DNA from: Chlorobiota bacterium
GTDB lineage: Bacteria; Bacteroidota; Ignavibacteria; Kapaibacteriales; NICIL-2
Reading direction: 5' to 3'
Assembly: GCA_026415505.1 (NCBI GenBank)
Contig: JAOAGY010000030.1
Coordinates: 1-34,718, forward strand
Length of the DNA stretch: 34,718 bases
In this document: positions 8,469 to 17,581 of the stretch, one piece after another
Numbering within the stretch: the stretch's first letter is position 1
Layout: each line of letters starts with the position of its first letter
Position numbers and translations under genes: made by a program
The notes under the pieces: generated by a model
Database searches by the model: none
What the model was told of the DNA's origin: nothing
The model's input: the letters and a program-made list of their open reading frames with translations, nothing else

Positions 8469-9773
8469 TCAGACTGCGGCGGCGAGTTTCCTCATAACGG
8501 CGAGAGTTTGTTCGAGCGACGAATAATCCCCCTTCCCTTGCCGCAAAAAGTCGAGAATCGCCGGGCGTGAAGCGATGGCTCGATCGAGTGCAGGATTGGT
8601 TCCGGCTTGATATGCGCCGACAGCGATCAAATCCTCGGCGTCGGCATAGAGTGCCATTGCGTGCTTGATAGTGCGTGCTGCGTGCTGGTGATCGGGCGAA
8701 ACGATATCGTCCATGATACGGCTGATACTTTGGAGCACGTCAATGGCGGGGTAGTGCCCTTGCTGGGCGAGCTTGCGAGTCAGAACGATATGTCCGTCGA
8801 GGATGCCGCGTGCTGCGTCGGCGATCGGCTCGTTCATGTCGTCGCCCTCGACGAGCACGGTGTACAGTGCCGTGATTGTGCCGATGTCCGATGTGCCGGC
8901 ACGCTCCATGACGCTGTGGAGAAGGGCGAAAACCGATGGCGTATAACCCTTCGTCGTCGGTGGCTCGCCGACAGCCAATCCGACTTCGCGTTGCGCCATC
9001 GCGAGCCGGGTGACCGAATCCATCATCAGAAGCACGTCGAGTCCTTGATCGCGGAAGTATTCGGCAATCGTCGTGGCGACCAGTGCCGCTTTGATGCGAA
9101 TGAGCGCTGGCTGATCGCTGGTGGCACAGACGACGACCGAGCGTGCCAATCCATCGGGTCCTAAGTCTTTTTCCAAAAACTCGCGCACTTCGCGTCCGCG
9201 TTCGCCGATGAGCGCAATGACATTGACATCGGCACTGGTATGACGCGCGAGCATGCCGAGCAACGTGGATTTGCCGACACCCGACCCAGCGAAAATGCCC
9301 ATGCGCTGACCCTTCCCGAGCGTGAGCATTCCATCGATAGCGCGAACTCCAGTCTGCAATGGCGATGTAATTCGCTGGCGAGTCAACGGCGATGGAGCAG
9401 TCGCATATACCGTGCGAGTTTCGACTGCTGGTGGTGTGGGCTTGCCATCGAGCGGGCGACCCAATCCGTCGAGAACACGACCCAACAACATCGGTCCGAG
9501 TTCGACTTCCAACGCGCGTCCTGTTGCAACGAGCTTCATGCCGGGCATGAGTCGGTGTGTTTCGCCCAGCACCATCGCGATGATGCGGCGATCGCGAAAG
9601 CCTACCACTTCACATTCGGCGACCTTTTCGCCCGATGGTGCGCATAAATGCAGTAACTCGCCGATCGCTGCTTGAGGACCGATGCTCTCGATTGTGACGC
9701 CAATGACATTCGCAATAGTGCCGGCATGCTCGATGAGTGCATGCTTGGGAAGTACGATGCGATCAGTCCGCAT
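8469..9773 (-). CDS. fliI: FliI-family flagellar/type III export ATPase
   Basis: This 434-residue F1-beta-like hexameric ATPase energises or unfolds flagellar export substrates at the inner face of the export gate. It has LLGRVLDGLGRPLDG (97-110), Walker A GSGVGKST (163-170), the LIGERGREVREFL segment, a Walker B-like DVLLMMDSVTR, and the GEPPTTKGYTPSVF stretch of FliI/YscN proteins. Length is normal. Its start overlaps the end of fliH by 11 bases, so the two are co-translated. It converges on the TssJ-like gene with 35 bases between stops. No rod, hook or basal-body genes are visible in this window. Distinguishing FliI from a type III injectisome ATPase rests on the FliH partner. Confidence 0.92.
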   Translation of the reverse strand: MRTDRIVLPKHALIEHAGTIANVIGVTIESIGPQAAIGELLHLCAPSGEKVAECEVVGFRDRRIIAMVLGETHRLMPGMKLVATGRALEVELGPMLLGRVLDGLGRPLDGKPTPPAVETRTVYATAPSPLTRQRITSPLQTGVRAIDGMLTLGKGQRMGIFAGSGVGKSTLLGMLARHTSADVNVIALIGERGREVREFLEKDLGPDGLARSVVVCATSDQPALIRIKAALVATTIAEYFRDQGLDVLLMMDSVTRLAMAQREVGLAVGEPPTTKGYTPSVFALLHSVMERAGTSDIGTITALYTVLVEGDDMNEPIADAARGILDGHIVLTRKLAQQGHYPAIDVLQSISRIMDDIVSPDHQHAARTIKHAMALYADAEDLIAVGAYQAGTNPALDRAIASRPAILDFLRQGKGDYSSLEQTLAVMRKLAAAV

Positions 9774-10512
9774 CGCTTACCTCGTCGGAATGTGAACGGC
9801 TCTGGTGGCGCTCCAGCAATTGACGTGCTCGCGCCAGTTGAGTCGAAAGCTGAGCATCGAACGTGCCAAGCGCCGTTTCCAGGATGCAACCACCCGGTTC
9901 GACCGAGCTGTCGGCAACGAAAGCGATCGATTGGGAGCTATGCTCAGCAGTGATCGGATTCCCCACCTCCTGGAGCAGTCGTAGCGAGTCGGGATGAAGC
10001 CGTATCGTCACGGCATCTTTGCCGTGGTATTGCTCCAATGCCGACCGCGCTTGTGCGAGGATGCATTCGACGCTGTGCTCGGCTTCGTAGCCGAGAATCG
10101 CCCTGGCGATCGTCACAGCGAGATCGAGCGCGATGGTCTCCGATCGTGCGATCGCTTCGGCATACTGCGTTTGCAGGTGAACAATTGCGTCGCTGAGGTT
10201 GCGCACTCGCTCGGTTGTCGTCCTCAATTCCGTTTCGAGAATTGCAGAAGCAACCTCCTGTCCTTCGGCAAAACCGCGCTCGTAGGCTGCTTGCACTTCC
10301 TGTTGCACTTGTTCGATCGTGAATGTCGGCTCTGAAGGCGGGACTTCCACTGTTGCGGGCGCCTCATGCGGCTGCTCGTCTCGATCGGCAATCGGTTCAT
10401 CGCTCGAAAAATCCTCCAACGCCAGTGGTTCTGTCTCGATCGGTTGCCGATCGCGAAGGACTCTAACCCGTGCTGGTACGCGGTAGAGCGGAACGACGAT
10501 ACGAGTGGTCAT
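9763..10512 (-). CDS. fliH: FliH-like export ATPase regulator
   Basis: FliH binds the N-terminus of FliI as a dimer, like the peripheral stalk of F-ATPase, and docks it at the flagellar C-ring. This 249-residue protein has an acidic, Pro-rich N-terminal third. A heptad/Ala-Gly rich helix follows (VQQEVQAAYERGFAEGQEVA, typical of FliH), and then a C-terminal FliH/HrpE domain with IRLHPDSLRLLQ, FVADSSVEPGGCILET and LGTFDAQLSTQLARARQLLE. I start at the ATG at 10512 (MTTRIVVPLY). An upstream in-frame start at 10566 would add 18 unsupported residues. It overlaps fliI by 11 bases and starts 57 bases after the stop of the FGE-like lipoprotein gene, so all three may share a transcript. Confidence 0.85.
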   Translation of the reverse strand: MTTRIVVPLYRVPARVRVLRDRQPIETEPLALEDFSSDEPIADRDEQPHEAPATVEVPPSEPTFTIEQVQQEVQAAYERGFAEGQEVASAILETELRTTTERVRNLSDAIVHLQTQYAEAIARSETIALDLAVTIARAILGYEAEHSVECILAQARSALEQYHGKDAVTIRLHPDSLRLLQEVGNPITAEHSSQSIAFVADSSVEPGGCILETALGTFDAQLSTQLARARQLLERHQSRSHSDEVSDAD

Positions 10513-10569
10513 TGCATCCGTGCAGTCGGTATTGAGTTCACCCCGTCGCTGCAACGATTGTGCCAAGCA

Positions 10570-11691
10570 TTACGGCATCCGCCGCACAAGGCGAATACCG
10601 CTGTCAACCTTGCGGCGCGTCGGATAAAACGACGATGTTCGCGCAGCTGCACGGTTTTCGTGGGCACCTTCAAGAAAGCTCCCTCCGCGAATATGGCGAA
10701 GGAGTCCAGTCGCCGGTCCGCGCGGATCGAGTGTGTCAGATGGCGAATACTGCGTGCCGCTGTCTCGATCCCAGACGAACTCCGAGACGTTCCCGATCAT
10801 ATCGTAAAGTCCCCATGCGTTCGGCTGTTTTTGCCCGATCGGATGGAGTATGCCGTCGGAGTTCTTGCAATACCACGCGATGCGATCGAGAACAGGGTCG
10901 AGTGTGTCGCTCGCCAAGCATCCAGCGAAAGGATCGGCAAGGTCGCCAGCATAGGTGTCGGTCGTCGTGCCGGCGCGGGCGGCGTACTCCCATTCGGCTT
11001 CGGTCGGCAGACGAAATCCGCTGGCATTCCAATCGCACTCGACCGTATCGCCGCGGATGCTGTAACACGGTTGCAAGCCGAGTCGAATCGAAAGACGATT
11101 GCAAAAATCCACCGCGTCCATCCACGTGATGTTCGACACCGGCAGATCGTCGCCGCGGTAGTAGGCGGGACTGGTGCCCATCACGCGTTCCCATTGAGCT
11201 TGCGTGATTTCGTAGGCGCTCACCAGCAAAGGCGTCGAAACGGTGACTGCGACGACGGGCTGTTCCCATTGACTCACGCGCGTCGAACCCCGCAGAAAAC
11301 GTCCCGCCGGGATGGCGACCATCGGTATGTCGGGCGGCTGGGTGCGTATGTTGACCAGTAACTGAGCACTGCCGATAGCTGTTCGGTTGCGATACACCGT
11401 GACGGTCACGCCGTACCAACCGATGGCGTCGAAGGTGTGAACGACGCTGTCGCTCGACGTGCGCACGCGCGCGGTGTCGAAATCCCACAGGTACTCGATC
11501 GTGCCGTCGCGTCGGGCATGCTCGGCGCGAAACGTATAGGCGATGCCGGGCAATCCTTCGGTGTTGCCGGGCATCGTCGTCACAATGCGAACGGCGAGCG
11601 GTTCGTCCGTAGGCACCGGTTCGGTCGGCGCCGACCGGCAGCCGCCGAGCAATGCCACCGCAACGATGTACCACCACGCACGAGCGATCAT
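10570..11691 (-). CDS. Lipoprotein with PKD-like and FGE/SUMF1-like domains
   Basis: The protein has 373 residues and a lipoprotein signal (MIARAWWYIVAVALLGGC, Cys18). A PKD-like beta domain follows (YLWDFDTARVRT ... HTFDAIGWYGVTVTV). From about residue 118 there is a formylglycine-generating-enzyme-like domain: MVAIPAGRFLRG, YEITQAQWERVMG, PVSNITWMDAVDFCNRLS, FRLPTEAEWEYAARAG, GLYDMIGNVSEFVWD and IRGGSF. The paired cysteines that aerobic FGE uses are absent from the region after RGGSF, so it is unlikely to activate sulfatases. It is probably a structural or ligand-binding envelope lipoprotein. FGE-like lipoproteins also occur in type IX secretion (GldJ/GldK), but the PKD domain is not typical of those. 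Its ATG overlaps that of bcp on the other strand by two bases. Confidence 0.85.
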   Translation of the reverse strand: MIARAWWYIVAVALLGGCRSAPTEPVPTDEPLAVRIVTTMPGNTEGLPGIAYTFRAEHARRDGTIEYLWDFDTARVRTSSDSVVHTFDAIGWYGVTVTVYRNRTAIGSAQLLVNIRTQPPDIPMVAIPAGRFLRGSTRVSQWEQPVVAVTVSTPLLVSAYEITQAQWERVMGTSPAYYRGDDLPVSNITWMDAVDFCNRLSIRLGLQPCYSIRGDTVECDWNASGFRLPTEAEWEYAARAGTTTDTYAGDLADPFAGCLASDTLDPVLDRIAWYCKNSDGILHPIGQKQPNAWGLYDMIGNVSEFVWDRDSGTQYSPSDTLDPRGPATGLLRHIRGGSFLEGAHENRAAARTSSFYPTRRKVDSGIRLVRRMP

Positions 11692-12166
11692 GCCACTGGA
11701 GATCGGAAAACAAGCGCCCGAATTTACAGCTCCCGATCAAGACGGACAGCCCCTTGCTCTCGGCGACTACGCCGGCAAATGGGTCGTGCTGTACTTCTAT
11801 CCAAAAGACCACACCAGCGGGTGCACGCGCCAGGCGTGCGAGTTCCGCGATGCGATGGAACGTTTGGCTCGTCACGATGCGGTCGTCATCGGCGTCAGTC
11901 CCGATTCGGTTCGCTCGCACCGAAGCTTCGCCGACAAGCACAACCTGCCCTTCCGGTTGGTCGCCGATACCGATCACCGCATCGCCGAGTCGTATCAAGT
12001 CTGGAAGCAGAAAAAGCTCTACGGTCGGACGTACTACGGCATCGAGCGCACGACCTACATCATCGCGCCGGATGGACGTATCGCTGCAGTGTTCGAGAAA
12101 GTCCGACCCGACGGGCATGCCGACGAGGTCCTTCGAAAGTTGAACGAGCTTCGGGCTGCCGGATGA
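11690..12166 (+). CDS. bcp: Bcp/PrxQ thiol peroxidase
   Basis: This 158-residue thioredoxin-fold protein reduces hydroperoxides. It has IGKQAPEFTAPDQDG, FYPKDHTSGCTRQAC with the peroxidatic Cys45 and a resolving Cys50 five residues later as in Bcp/PrxQ, and VIGVSPDSVRSHRSFADKHN. The ATG at 11690 places the family's N-terminal motif immediately after the start. An upstream in-frame ATG at 11666 would add 8 residues and is less likely. The TGA stop overlaps the der start (ATGA at 12163-12166). No strong ribosome site is visible upstream. It is cytoplasmic. Confidence 0.93.
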   Translation: MPLEIGKQAPEFTAPDQDGQPLALGDYAGKWVVLYFYPKDHTSGCTRQACEFRDAMERLARHDAVVIGVSPDSVRSHRSFADKHNLPFRLVADTDHRIAESYQVWKQKKLYGRTYYGIERTTYIIAPDGRIAAVFEKVRPDGHADEVLRKLNELRAAG

Positions 12167-13464
12167 ACACTGTTGCGATCGTCGGGCGTCCGAACGTCGG
12201 CAAATCGACGCTGTTCAATCGTATTCTCGAGCGCCGCGAGGCGATCGTCGAGGAGCGCCCCGGCGTCACACGCGACCGGCTCTACGGCGATGCCGAGTGG
12301 AACGGCGTGCACTTTCACCTGGTGGATACCGGCGGGATCGTTCCCGATAGCGACGACGTCTTCGAGCGTGCGATCCGCGAACAAGCTGCCATCGCGATTG
12401 CAGAGGCGGATGTCATCGTGTTCGTTGTGGATGCAAGCAGCGGCATCACGCCGCTCGACGAATCGGTGGCTGCGATTCTGCGCGGCGCTGGGAAGCCTGT
12501 CATCGTCGCGGTGAACAAGTGCGACCATCCCCAGCACGATGCCGCCATCGCCGATGCGTATCGGCTCGGCTTCGATCAGGTGTTCGGCATTTCGGCGATG
12601 AGCGGGCGGCAAACGGGCGATCTGCTCGATGCGATCACGAGCTACCTCGAGCCGAGCCAGCAACCGAGCACCGACGAGCGACTCAAAATCGCCATCGTCG
12701 GGCGTCCGAACGTCGGCAAATCCTCGATTGTCAATGCGCTGTTGGGAGAGCAGCGGATGGTCGTCACACCGATCGCCGGCACAACGCGCGATGCTGTCGA
12801 CAGCGTCCTGCGGTATTACGGGCGGGAGATCGTGCTCGTCGATACTGCCGGCTTGCGTCGGCGCAGTGCGATCGCCGAGTCGGTCGAACTCTACAGCGTC
12901 ATTCGCACGCAGCGAGCCATCGAGCGGTGCGATGTCGCCGTCGTCGTGCTCGATGCGACGCGCGGTCTGGAGCACCAGGACAAGCAGATCATCGCCGATG
13001 TGGTCGCGGCGCGGAAAGGCATCGTCATCGCCGTCAACAAGTGGGACGCGGTCGAAAAAGATTCCAAGACTGCCGATCTCTATGCCGAGCGCATTCGCAG
13101 CGAACTACCGACTGCCGATTTCGCGCCGATCGTGTTTACCTCGGCAGTGACCAAACAGCGGCTGGTGACGCTCATCGAGAAAGCCGAAGAGATCCAAGCG
13201 CGTCGCTTGCAACGCATCCCGACGGCGCAGCTCAACGAGCTGCTCCTGCCGGAGCTGGAGCGCACACCGCCGCCTGCTGTGCGCGGACGCGACCTGCGAA
13301 TCAACTACGTGACGCAAACAGGAGTGGCACCACCGCTGTTTGTGTTTTTCACGAACTTTCCGGACCTGGTGCCCGATCACTACAAGCGCTTCATCGAGCG
13401 CACGCTCCGGCGGCTTGTGCCACTGGAGGGCGTGCCGGTGTCGCTTCTGTTTCGGCGGAAGTGA
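12163..13464 (+). CDS. der: Der (EngA) tandem GTPase for 50S ribosome assembly
   Basis: The protein has 433 residues with two successive Era-type G domains, each starting with GRPNVGKS (P-loops near residues 7-15 and near 180-190). The first has DTGG and NKCD; the second has DTAG and NKWD. The C-terminal KH-like domain reads LLLPELERTPPPAVRGR, then FFTNFPDLVPDHYKRFIERTLR. Der is essential in most bacteria and acts late in large-subunit assembly. The ATG overlaps the bcp stop as ATGA, so the real start is 12163, although the frame stays open far upstream. It ends two bases from the stop of the convergent gene at 13467. Confidence 0.97.
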   Translation: MNTVAIVGRPNVGKSTLFNRILERREAIVEERPGVTRDRLYGDAEWNGVHFHLVDTGGIVPDSDDVFERAIREQAAIAIAEADVIVFVVDASSGITPLDESVAAILRGAGKPVIVAVNKCDHPQHDAAIADAYRLGFDQVFGISAMSGRQTGDLLDAITSYLEPSQQPSTDERLKIAIVGRPNVGKSSIVNALLGEQRMVVTPIAGTTRDAVDSVLRYYGREIVLVDTAGLRRRSAIAESVELYSVIRTQRAIERCDVAVVVLDATRGLEHQDKQIIADVVAARKGIVIAVNKWDAVEKDSKTADLYAERIRSELPTADFAPIVFTSAVTKQRLVTLIEKAEEIQARRLQRIPTAQLNELLLPELERTPPPAVRGRDLRINYVTQTGVAPPLFVFFTNFPDLVPDHYKRFIERTLRRLVPLEGVPVSLLFRRK

Positions 13465-13466
13465 GC

Positions 13467-14171
13467 TCAAAGAACGTTGCTGAGGCTTGCTTTTTGTACT
13501 TCTACTTCGTACCGACGTCCCAGCTCTTCGTAATTGAGGAATTGAACGCGGTCACGAATCGGGGTAAATGCATCGAATGAGGCGACACGGTCAAACTGTT
13601 TTTTGCGCTTCTCATCGGCAACGATGTACATGCGGGCTGCGAAATCCTGCAACTCGACGAATTTCACAAGTGAGTCGCGGAAATCGGTCGTGTGTTCGAT
13701 CTCAAAAAAACTCTCTGGCATCTTGCGGCAATTGAACCACACGACATCCACGTGGCTCATAATCTTGACAAAGTGGGGATAGCTGCACGCTGGTATTCTA
13801 ACGAGCGTGGTGTATTCTTTGAGCGGTCGGCGCGCGAAGTATTTGCTGCGATCACTGGGTGGAATGTATATGTCGAGTCCTTTCCATTTGCCTATGGATG
13901 CGAGTATTCCTTGGTAGTAAGCGTGCACATCAAGAAGGGATTGCCGTGATCTCAGGCTGTCCTTCCCTCGTCTTTCTCGAAGTGCCCATAAACCTGGACG
14001 GATGCGCACAAATTCGTGCCGTGTCTGAAGAATCCTTCGAATCGAAGCCATTGGGGTACGTGTCCCCCACACGCACTCTTTGATGTCCATGACAGCAGAA
14101 TACAACTCCGCTAATGTCGCTTCGCCACCGAGCTTCTCCAGCGCCTGAACTACGGCTTCCCACTGCTTCAT
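13467..14171 (-). CDS. Winged-helix (HARE-HTH-like) protein with a restriction-endonuclease-like C-terminal domain
   Basis: The protein has 234 residues and no membrane segment. Residues 1-66 look like a HARE-type winged helix (WEAVVQALEKLGGEATLAEL, then SIRRILQTRHEFVRIRPGLW), a domain often fused to restriction enzymes and chromatin factors. Residues 95-225 hold D142-VVWF followed 15 residues later by FFEIEHTTDF, that is D...E157-x-E159. This spacing resembles a PD-(D/E)xK nuclease site in which Glu replaces the final Lys. The module is followed by FVELQDFAARMYIVADE. The gene sits alone between two housekeeping genes, convergent with der and 21 bases downstream of ahcY's stop. I infer a DNA-binding protein that may cleave or sense DNA. 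The catalytic reading is tentative. Confidence 0.6.
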   Translation of the reverse strand: MKQWEAVVQALEKLGGEATLAELYSAVMDIKECVWGTRTPMASIRRILQTRHEFVRIRPGLWALRERRGKDSLRSRQSLLDVHAYYQGILASIGKWKGLDIYIPPSDRSKYFARRPLKEYTTLVRIPACSYPHFVKIMSHVDVVWFNCRKMPESFFEIEHTTDFRDSLVKFVELQDFAARMYIVADEKRKKQFDRVASFDAFTPIRDRVQFLNYEELGRRYEVEVQKASLSNVL

Positions 14172-14192
14172 GCTTGCATTCCGCTCTTGTGC

Positions 14193-15554
14193 TCAATACC
14201 GGTAATACTCCGGCTTGTAGGGTCCTTCGATCGGAACGCCGATGTAGGCAGCTTGCTTGGGTGTGAGCACGTCGAGCTGCGCACCGAGCTTGGCAAGATG
14301 GAGCCGAGCGACCTCTTCGTCCAAATGCTTCGGCAGCGTATAGACGCCCGGTTCGTATTTGCCGGGATTGCTCCACAGCTCGATTTGCGCCAGTGTTTGA
14401 TTGGTGAACGACGCCGACATGACAAATGACGGATGCCCGGTTGCGCAGCCGAGATTCATCAGCCGCCCTTCGGCGAGCACGATGATCTCTTTGCCCTCGA
14501 TGTTGTACATGTCCACCAGCGGCTTGATCTGCACGCGCGTGTGACCGTAGTTGCGCTCGAGCCACTCCATGTCGATTTCGTTGTCGAAGTGCCCGATGTT
14601 GCCGACGATCGTTTTGTCTTTCATGAGCATGAAAATCTCGCCCGTGACCACGTCGCAGTTGCCCGTTGCGGTGATAACGATGTCCGCTTCGGGAACGGCA
14701 TCGCGCATGCGACGCACCTCGTAGCCGTCCATGACGGCTTGCAGCGCGCAGATGGGGTCGATTTCGGTGACGATGACGCGCGCACCGGCACCGCGGAGCG
14801 ATGCCGCCGAACCTTTGCCGACGTCGCCATAGCCAGCGACGACAGCGACCTTGCCAGCGATCATGATGTCGGTGGCGCGGCGAATCGCATCCACGCACGA
14901 TTCGCGGCAGCCGTACTTGTTGTCGAACTTCGATTTGGTGACCGAGTCGTTGACGTTGATGGCGGGAATGGGGAGCCGACCTTCTTTCATCCGTTCGTAG
15001 AGTCGCCGCACGCCGGTGGTGGTTTCTTCGGTGATGCCGCGGATGTGACGAACCAGCTCCGGGTATTCGTCGAGCACCAGGTTGGTCAGATCGCCGCCGT
15101 CGTCGAGAATCATCGTCAGCGGACGATCGGGCGAACCGAAAAAGAGCGTCTGTTCGATGCACCAGCGGTATTCGTCTTCGGTCTCGCCTTTCCAGGCAAA
15201 GACCGGAATGCCGCGTGCTGCGATCGCGGCGGCGGCGTGGTCTTGCGTCGAGAAAATGTTGCACGATGACCAGCGGACTTCGGCGCCAAGCTCGACGAGC
15301 GTTTCGATGAGCACTGCTGTCTGGATGGTCATGTGGAGGCAGCCAGCGATGCGCGCGCCGGCGAGTGGCTTTGCGTCGCGGTAGCGCTCGCGAATCGCCA
15401 TCAGTCCCGGCATCTCCGCTTCGGCAAGGTGAATTTCTCGGCGTCCCCACTCGGCAAGCGACAGATCGCGCACGCAGTACTGTCCGGGTTTGTACGCCAG
15501 TTCACCGCGGGCGACGCGTTCGGGCGTTGCAGTGCGAAGGACGGTTCCAGCCAT
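14193..15554 (-). CDS. ahcY: S-adenosylhomocysteinase
   Basis: It hydrolyses S-adenosylhomocysteine to adenosine and homocysteine, clearing the inhibitory product of methyltransferases. The 453 residues carry the family landmarks: [65 protein letters not shown], the NAD-binding [18 protein letters not shown], and the C-terminal YKPEYYRY ending with the Lys-x-x-x-Tyr pattern that reaches the NAD of the neighbouring subunit. I use the ATG at 15554 ([12 protein letters not shown]). The open frame continues to 15668, but those residues do not match the family. It lies 46 bases after the stop of the M28 peptidase on the same strand. It is cytoplasmic and tetrameric in known cases. Confidence 0.97.
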   Translation of the reverse strand: MAGTVLRTATPERVARGELAYKPGQYCVRDLSLAEWGRREIHLAEAEMPGLMAIRERYRDAKPLAGARIAGCLHMTIQTAVLIETLVELGAEVRWSSCNIFSTQDHAAAAIAARGIPVFAWKGETEDEYRWCIEQTLFFGSPDRPLTMILDDGGDLTNLVLDEYPELVRHIRGITEETTTGVRRLYERMKEGRLPIPAINVNDSVTKSKFDNKYGCRESCVDAIRRATDIMIAGKVAVVAGYGDVGKGSAASLRGAGARVIVTEIDPICALQAVMDGYEVRRMRDAVPEADIVITATGNCDVVTGEIFMLMKDKTIVGNIGHFDNEIDMEWLERNYGHTRVQIKPLVDMYNIEGKEIIVLAEGRLMNLGCATGHPSFVMSASFTNQTLAQIELWSNPGKYEPGVYTLPKHLDEEVARLHLAKLGAQLDVLTPKQAAYIGVPIEGPYKPEYYRY

Positions 15555-15600
15555 CGTCAGTCTGTCGGATTGTGAAACGGATGCAAAATTACCAGCGCCG

Positions 15601-17439
15601 TCAGCGACGCGCTTCGAAGACGACGTGCAAGGTGACGCGTTCGTTTTCCTGCGATCCGCGCAAGACAATGACGTCGGCTTCCTCGCCCGGCTCGGCGCGC
15701 GAGAGCACGTCCATGAGGTCGTAGATCGAGCGAATCGGTGTCGAGCCGATTTGGACGATCACATCACCATCGCGCAGCCCCGCGCGCTGAGCAGGAGAGT
15801 CATCCACGACACCGCTGATGCGAAGACCCTTCGGATGGTCGGCATAGTCGGGCATGACACCGAAGCGCACTTTTGCTGCGCCCATGCCCATACGCCCTTG
15901 CGCCGACGAGGCGACTTTGGTGAAGCCTGGTCGCTCCGCCAGTGCTGCGATGCGCTCGATGGTTCGGCGGACGAGTTCCACCACGCGCGCCTGCGCCGAG
16001 TAGTCGAGCTTGTCCCATGTGTCGGTGGGACGGTGATAATCGCTGTGCAAACCGGTGAAGAAAAACAGCACCGGCACACCGCGCGTGTAGAACGAGGCGT
16101 GGTCGCTCGGACCGATGCCGTCCTCGGTGTAGCTCGGTTCGAAGCCAGCGGCGGTCGCCAAGCTGTCCACCAGCGGCTTCCACAGCGGCGAGGAACCGAC
16201 GCCCTGAATGTTGAGCCGTTTGCCTTGCAGCCGACCGATCATGTCGAGATTGATCATCGCCACTGTTTTTTCGAGCGGCACGGCGGGATTGCGCGTGTAG
16301 TACGCCGAACCGAGCAAACCGCGCTCTTCGGCATTGAACGCGCAGAAGACCACCGAGCGTGGCAGCGGCTGTGCAGCGATCGCGCGCGCCAGTTCGAGCA
16401 GTCCTGCTGTTCCCGATGCGTTGTCGTCGGCGCCGGGATGAATACGGCGCTCGACGCCTGTGTAGAGCGAATTGTCGTCGCCCCAACCGAGGTGGTCGAA
16501 GTGCGCGCCGACGGCGATGTATTCGTCGCGCAGTGTCGGGTCGGTGCCGCGCACGATGCCGACGACGTTGGCGATCGTTGTGCTATCGGTGCGATGCTCG
16601 ACGCGGATGGTCATTTCGACGTCGGGCAGCACGAAACTCTGCGGCGCTTTGGTCTTGACGATTTCCTGCTCGCGGGTGAACAGCGATTGCTCGCGGGGGA
16701 AAAGACGTGCTGCGATGCTGCGTTTGACGTGGATCGCCAGCACGCCACCGATCGGTGCGCGTCCGTCGTAGCGCAGCGGCATGAGCACTTCGCTCGAATC
16801 GCCTTGAGGATGAACGAACACCACCGCACGTGCGCCGGCTCGCCGTGCGCGGAGCGCTTTCCGGCGAAGCTCGCTGTAGTTGACGCGGAACGGCTCGTGA
16901 GGGTTGTAGTGATCGGGATCGCCGGTCAAAATCACCGCGATTTTGCCCCCCAACTCGACGCCGGCGAAATCGCTGGGACCGCCGGATTGCTGCCGACCGA
17001 AACCGCAGAACACCACCGGTGCTGTCACCGTGCCCGTATCGCTGATGCCGAGCGGAACGTAGTCCTGAAGCGGCTTCCAGGAAATCTGCACGGGTTTGAG
17101 TGCGCTGCGCGGAATGCCTGGTCGCTCCAACAGCATGCGGACACGGACTTCGTTGGTGCCCACCAGCGAGATGCTCGAAGCGATCGGGAAACGCTGGAAG
17201 TAGTCGGTGCCGAGTGGCTCGATACCGAACAAGCGAAATTGCTCGGCGATGTAATCGGCGGCGCGCTCGTTGCCTGCAGTGCCCGGCTCGCGTCCTTCCA
17301 ATTGCGGCGACGCTAAAAATTTCACGTGCGCACGCAGTCGCTCTGCCAGCGATTGTTGCTGCGCCCGTGCAGGGACAAGCGGCAGCAGCGACAGAAGCGC
17401 CAGTGTCCAAGCAAAACGAAAGATGAGCCGAAGCTTCAT
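15601..17439 (-). CDS. Exported M28-family metallopeptidase with PA insert and C-terminal PDZ domain
   Basis: The protein has 612 residues with a signal peptide ([20 protein letters not shown], then an ARA-Q cleavage site near residue 26). A protease-associated domain lies at about 120-275. The M28 catalytic core holds all zinc ligands: H313 in GAHFDHLG, D338 in GADDNASG, the E371/E372 pair in [12 protein letters not shown]399 in INLDMIG and H469 in [14 protein letters not shown] domain follows at about 515-600 ([16 protein letters not shown]). Such enzymes are periplasmic or surface aminopeptidases, and the PDZ domain probably helps recruit substrate. The catalytic residues look intact. It is divergent from the CAP-domain gene across 142 bases. 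Confidence 0.94.
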   Translation of the reverse strand: MKLRLIFRFAWTLALLSLLPLVPARAQQQSLAERLRAHVKFLASPQLEGREPGTAGNERAADYIAEQFRLFGIEPLGTDYFQRFPIASSISLVGTNEVRVRMLLERPGIPRSALKPVQISWKPLQDYVPLGISDTGTVTAPVVFCGFGRQQSGGPSDFAGVELGGKIAVILTGDPDHYNPHEPFRVNYSELRRKALRARRAGARAVVFVHPQGDSSEVLMPLRYDGRAPIGGVLAIHVKRSIAARLFPREQSLFTREQEIVKTKAPQSFVLPDVEMTIRVEHRTDSTTIANVVGIVRGTDPTLRDEYIAVGAHFDHLGWGDDNSLYTGVERRIHPGADDNASGTAGLLELARAIAAQPLPRSVVFCAFNAEERGLLGSAYYTRNPAVPLEKTVAMINLDMIGRLQGKRLNIQGVGSSPLWKPLVDSLATAAGFEPSYTEDGIGPSDHASFYTRGVPVLFFFTGLHSDYHRPTDTWDKLDYSAQARVVELVRRTIERIAALAERPGFTKVASSAQGRMGMGAAKVRFGVMPDYADHPKGLRISGVVDDSPAQRAGLRDGDVIVQIGSTPIRSIYDLMDVLSRAEPGEEADVIVLRGSQENERVTLHVVFEARR

Positions 17440-17519
17440 TGCACCGGACCGTGACGAAAAAACTTACCGACTGCAAATTACCACGCAGGGCGATCGGCTC
17501 CGACGGAAGAAAGTTCTTT

Positions 17520-17537
17520 GCGAGAAAATTTTTTCGC
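17520..17537. promoter_or_regulatory. AT-rich near-palindrome in the divergent peptidase / CAP-protein gap
   Basis: The 18 bases from 17520 to 17537 form GCGA-x-AAAA / TTTT-x-TCGC with one symmetrical mismatch pair. They lie 45-62 bases upstream of the CAP gene's ATG, in the only gap between two divergent exported-protein genes. This is where a shared operator would be expected. A regulatory role is inferred from position and symmetry only. Confidence 0.25.
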
Positions 17538-17581
17538 TGTAATTTTACGCCTGCACTTGTTTCCGAAACAATATCGAAGCA

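Noticed and set aside
11437-12162. Upstream extension of Der through the bcp region
   Set aside because: The frame is open, but Der's G1 motif begins 7 residues after the ATG at 12163, and the upstream part overlaps bcp in another frame.
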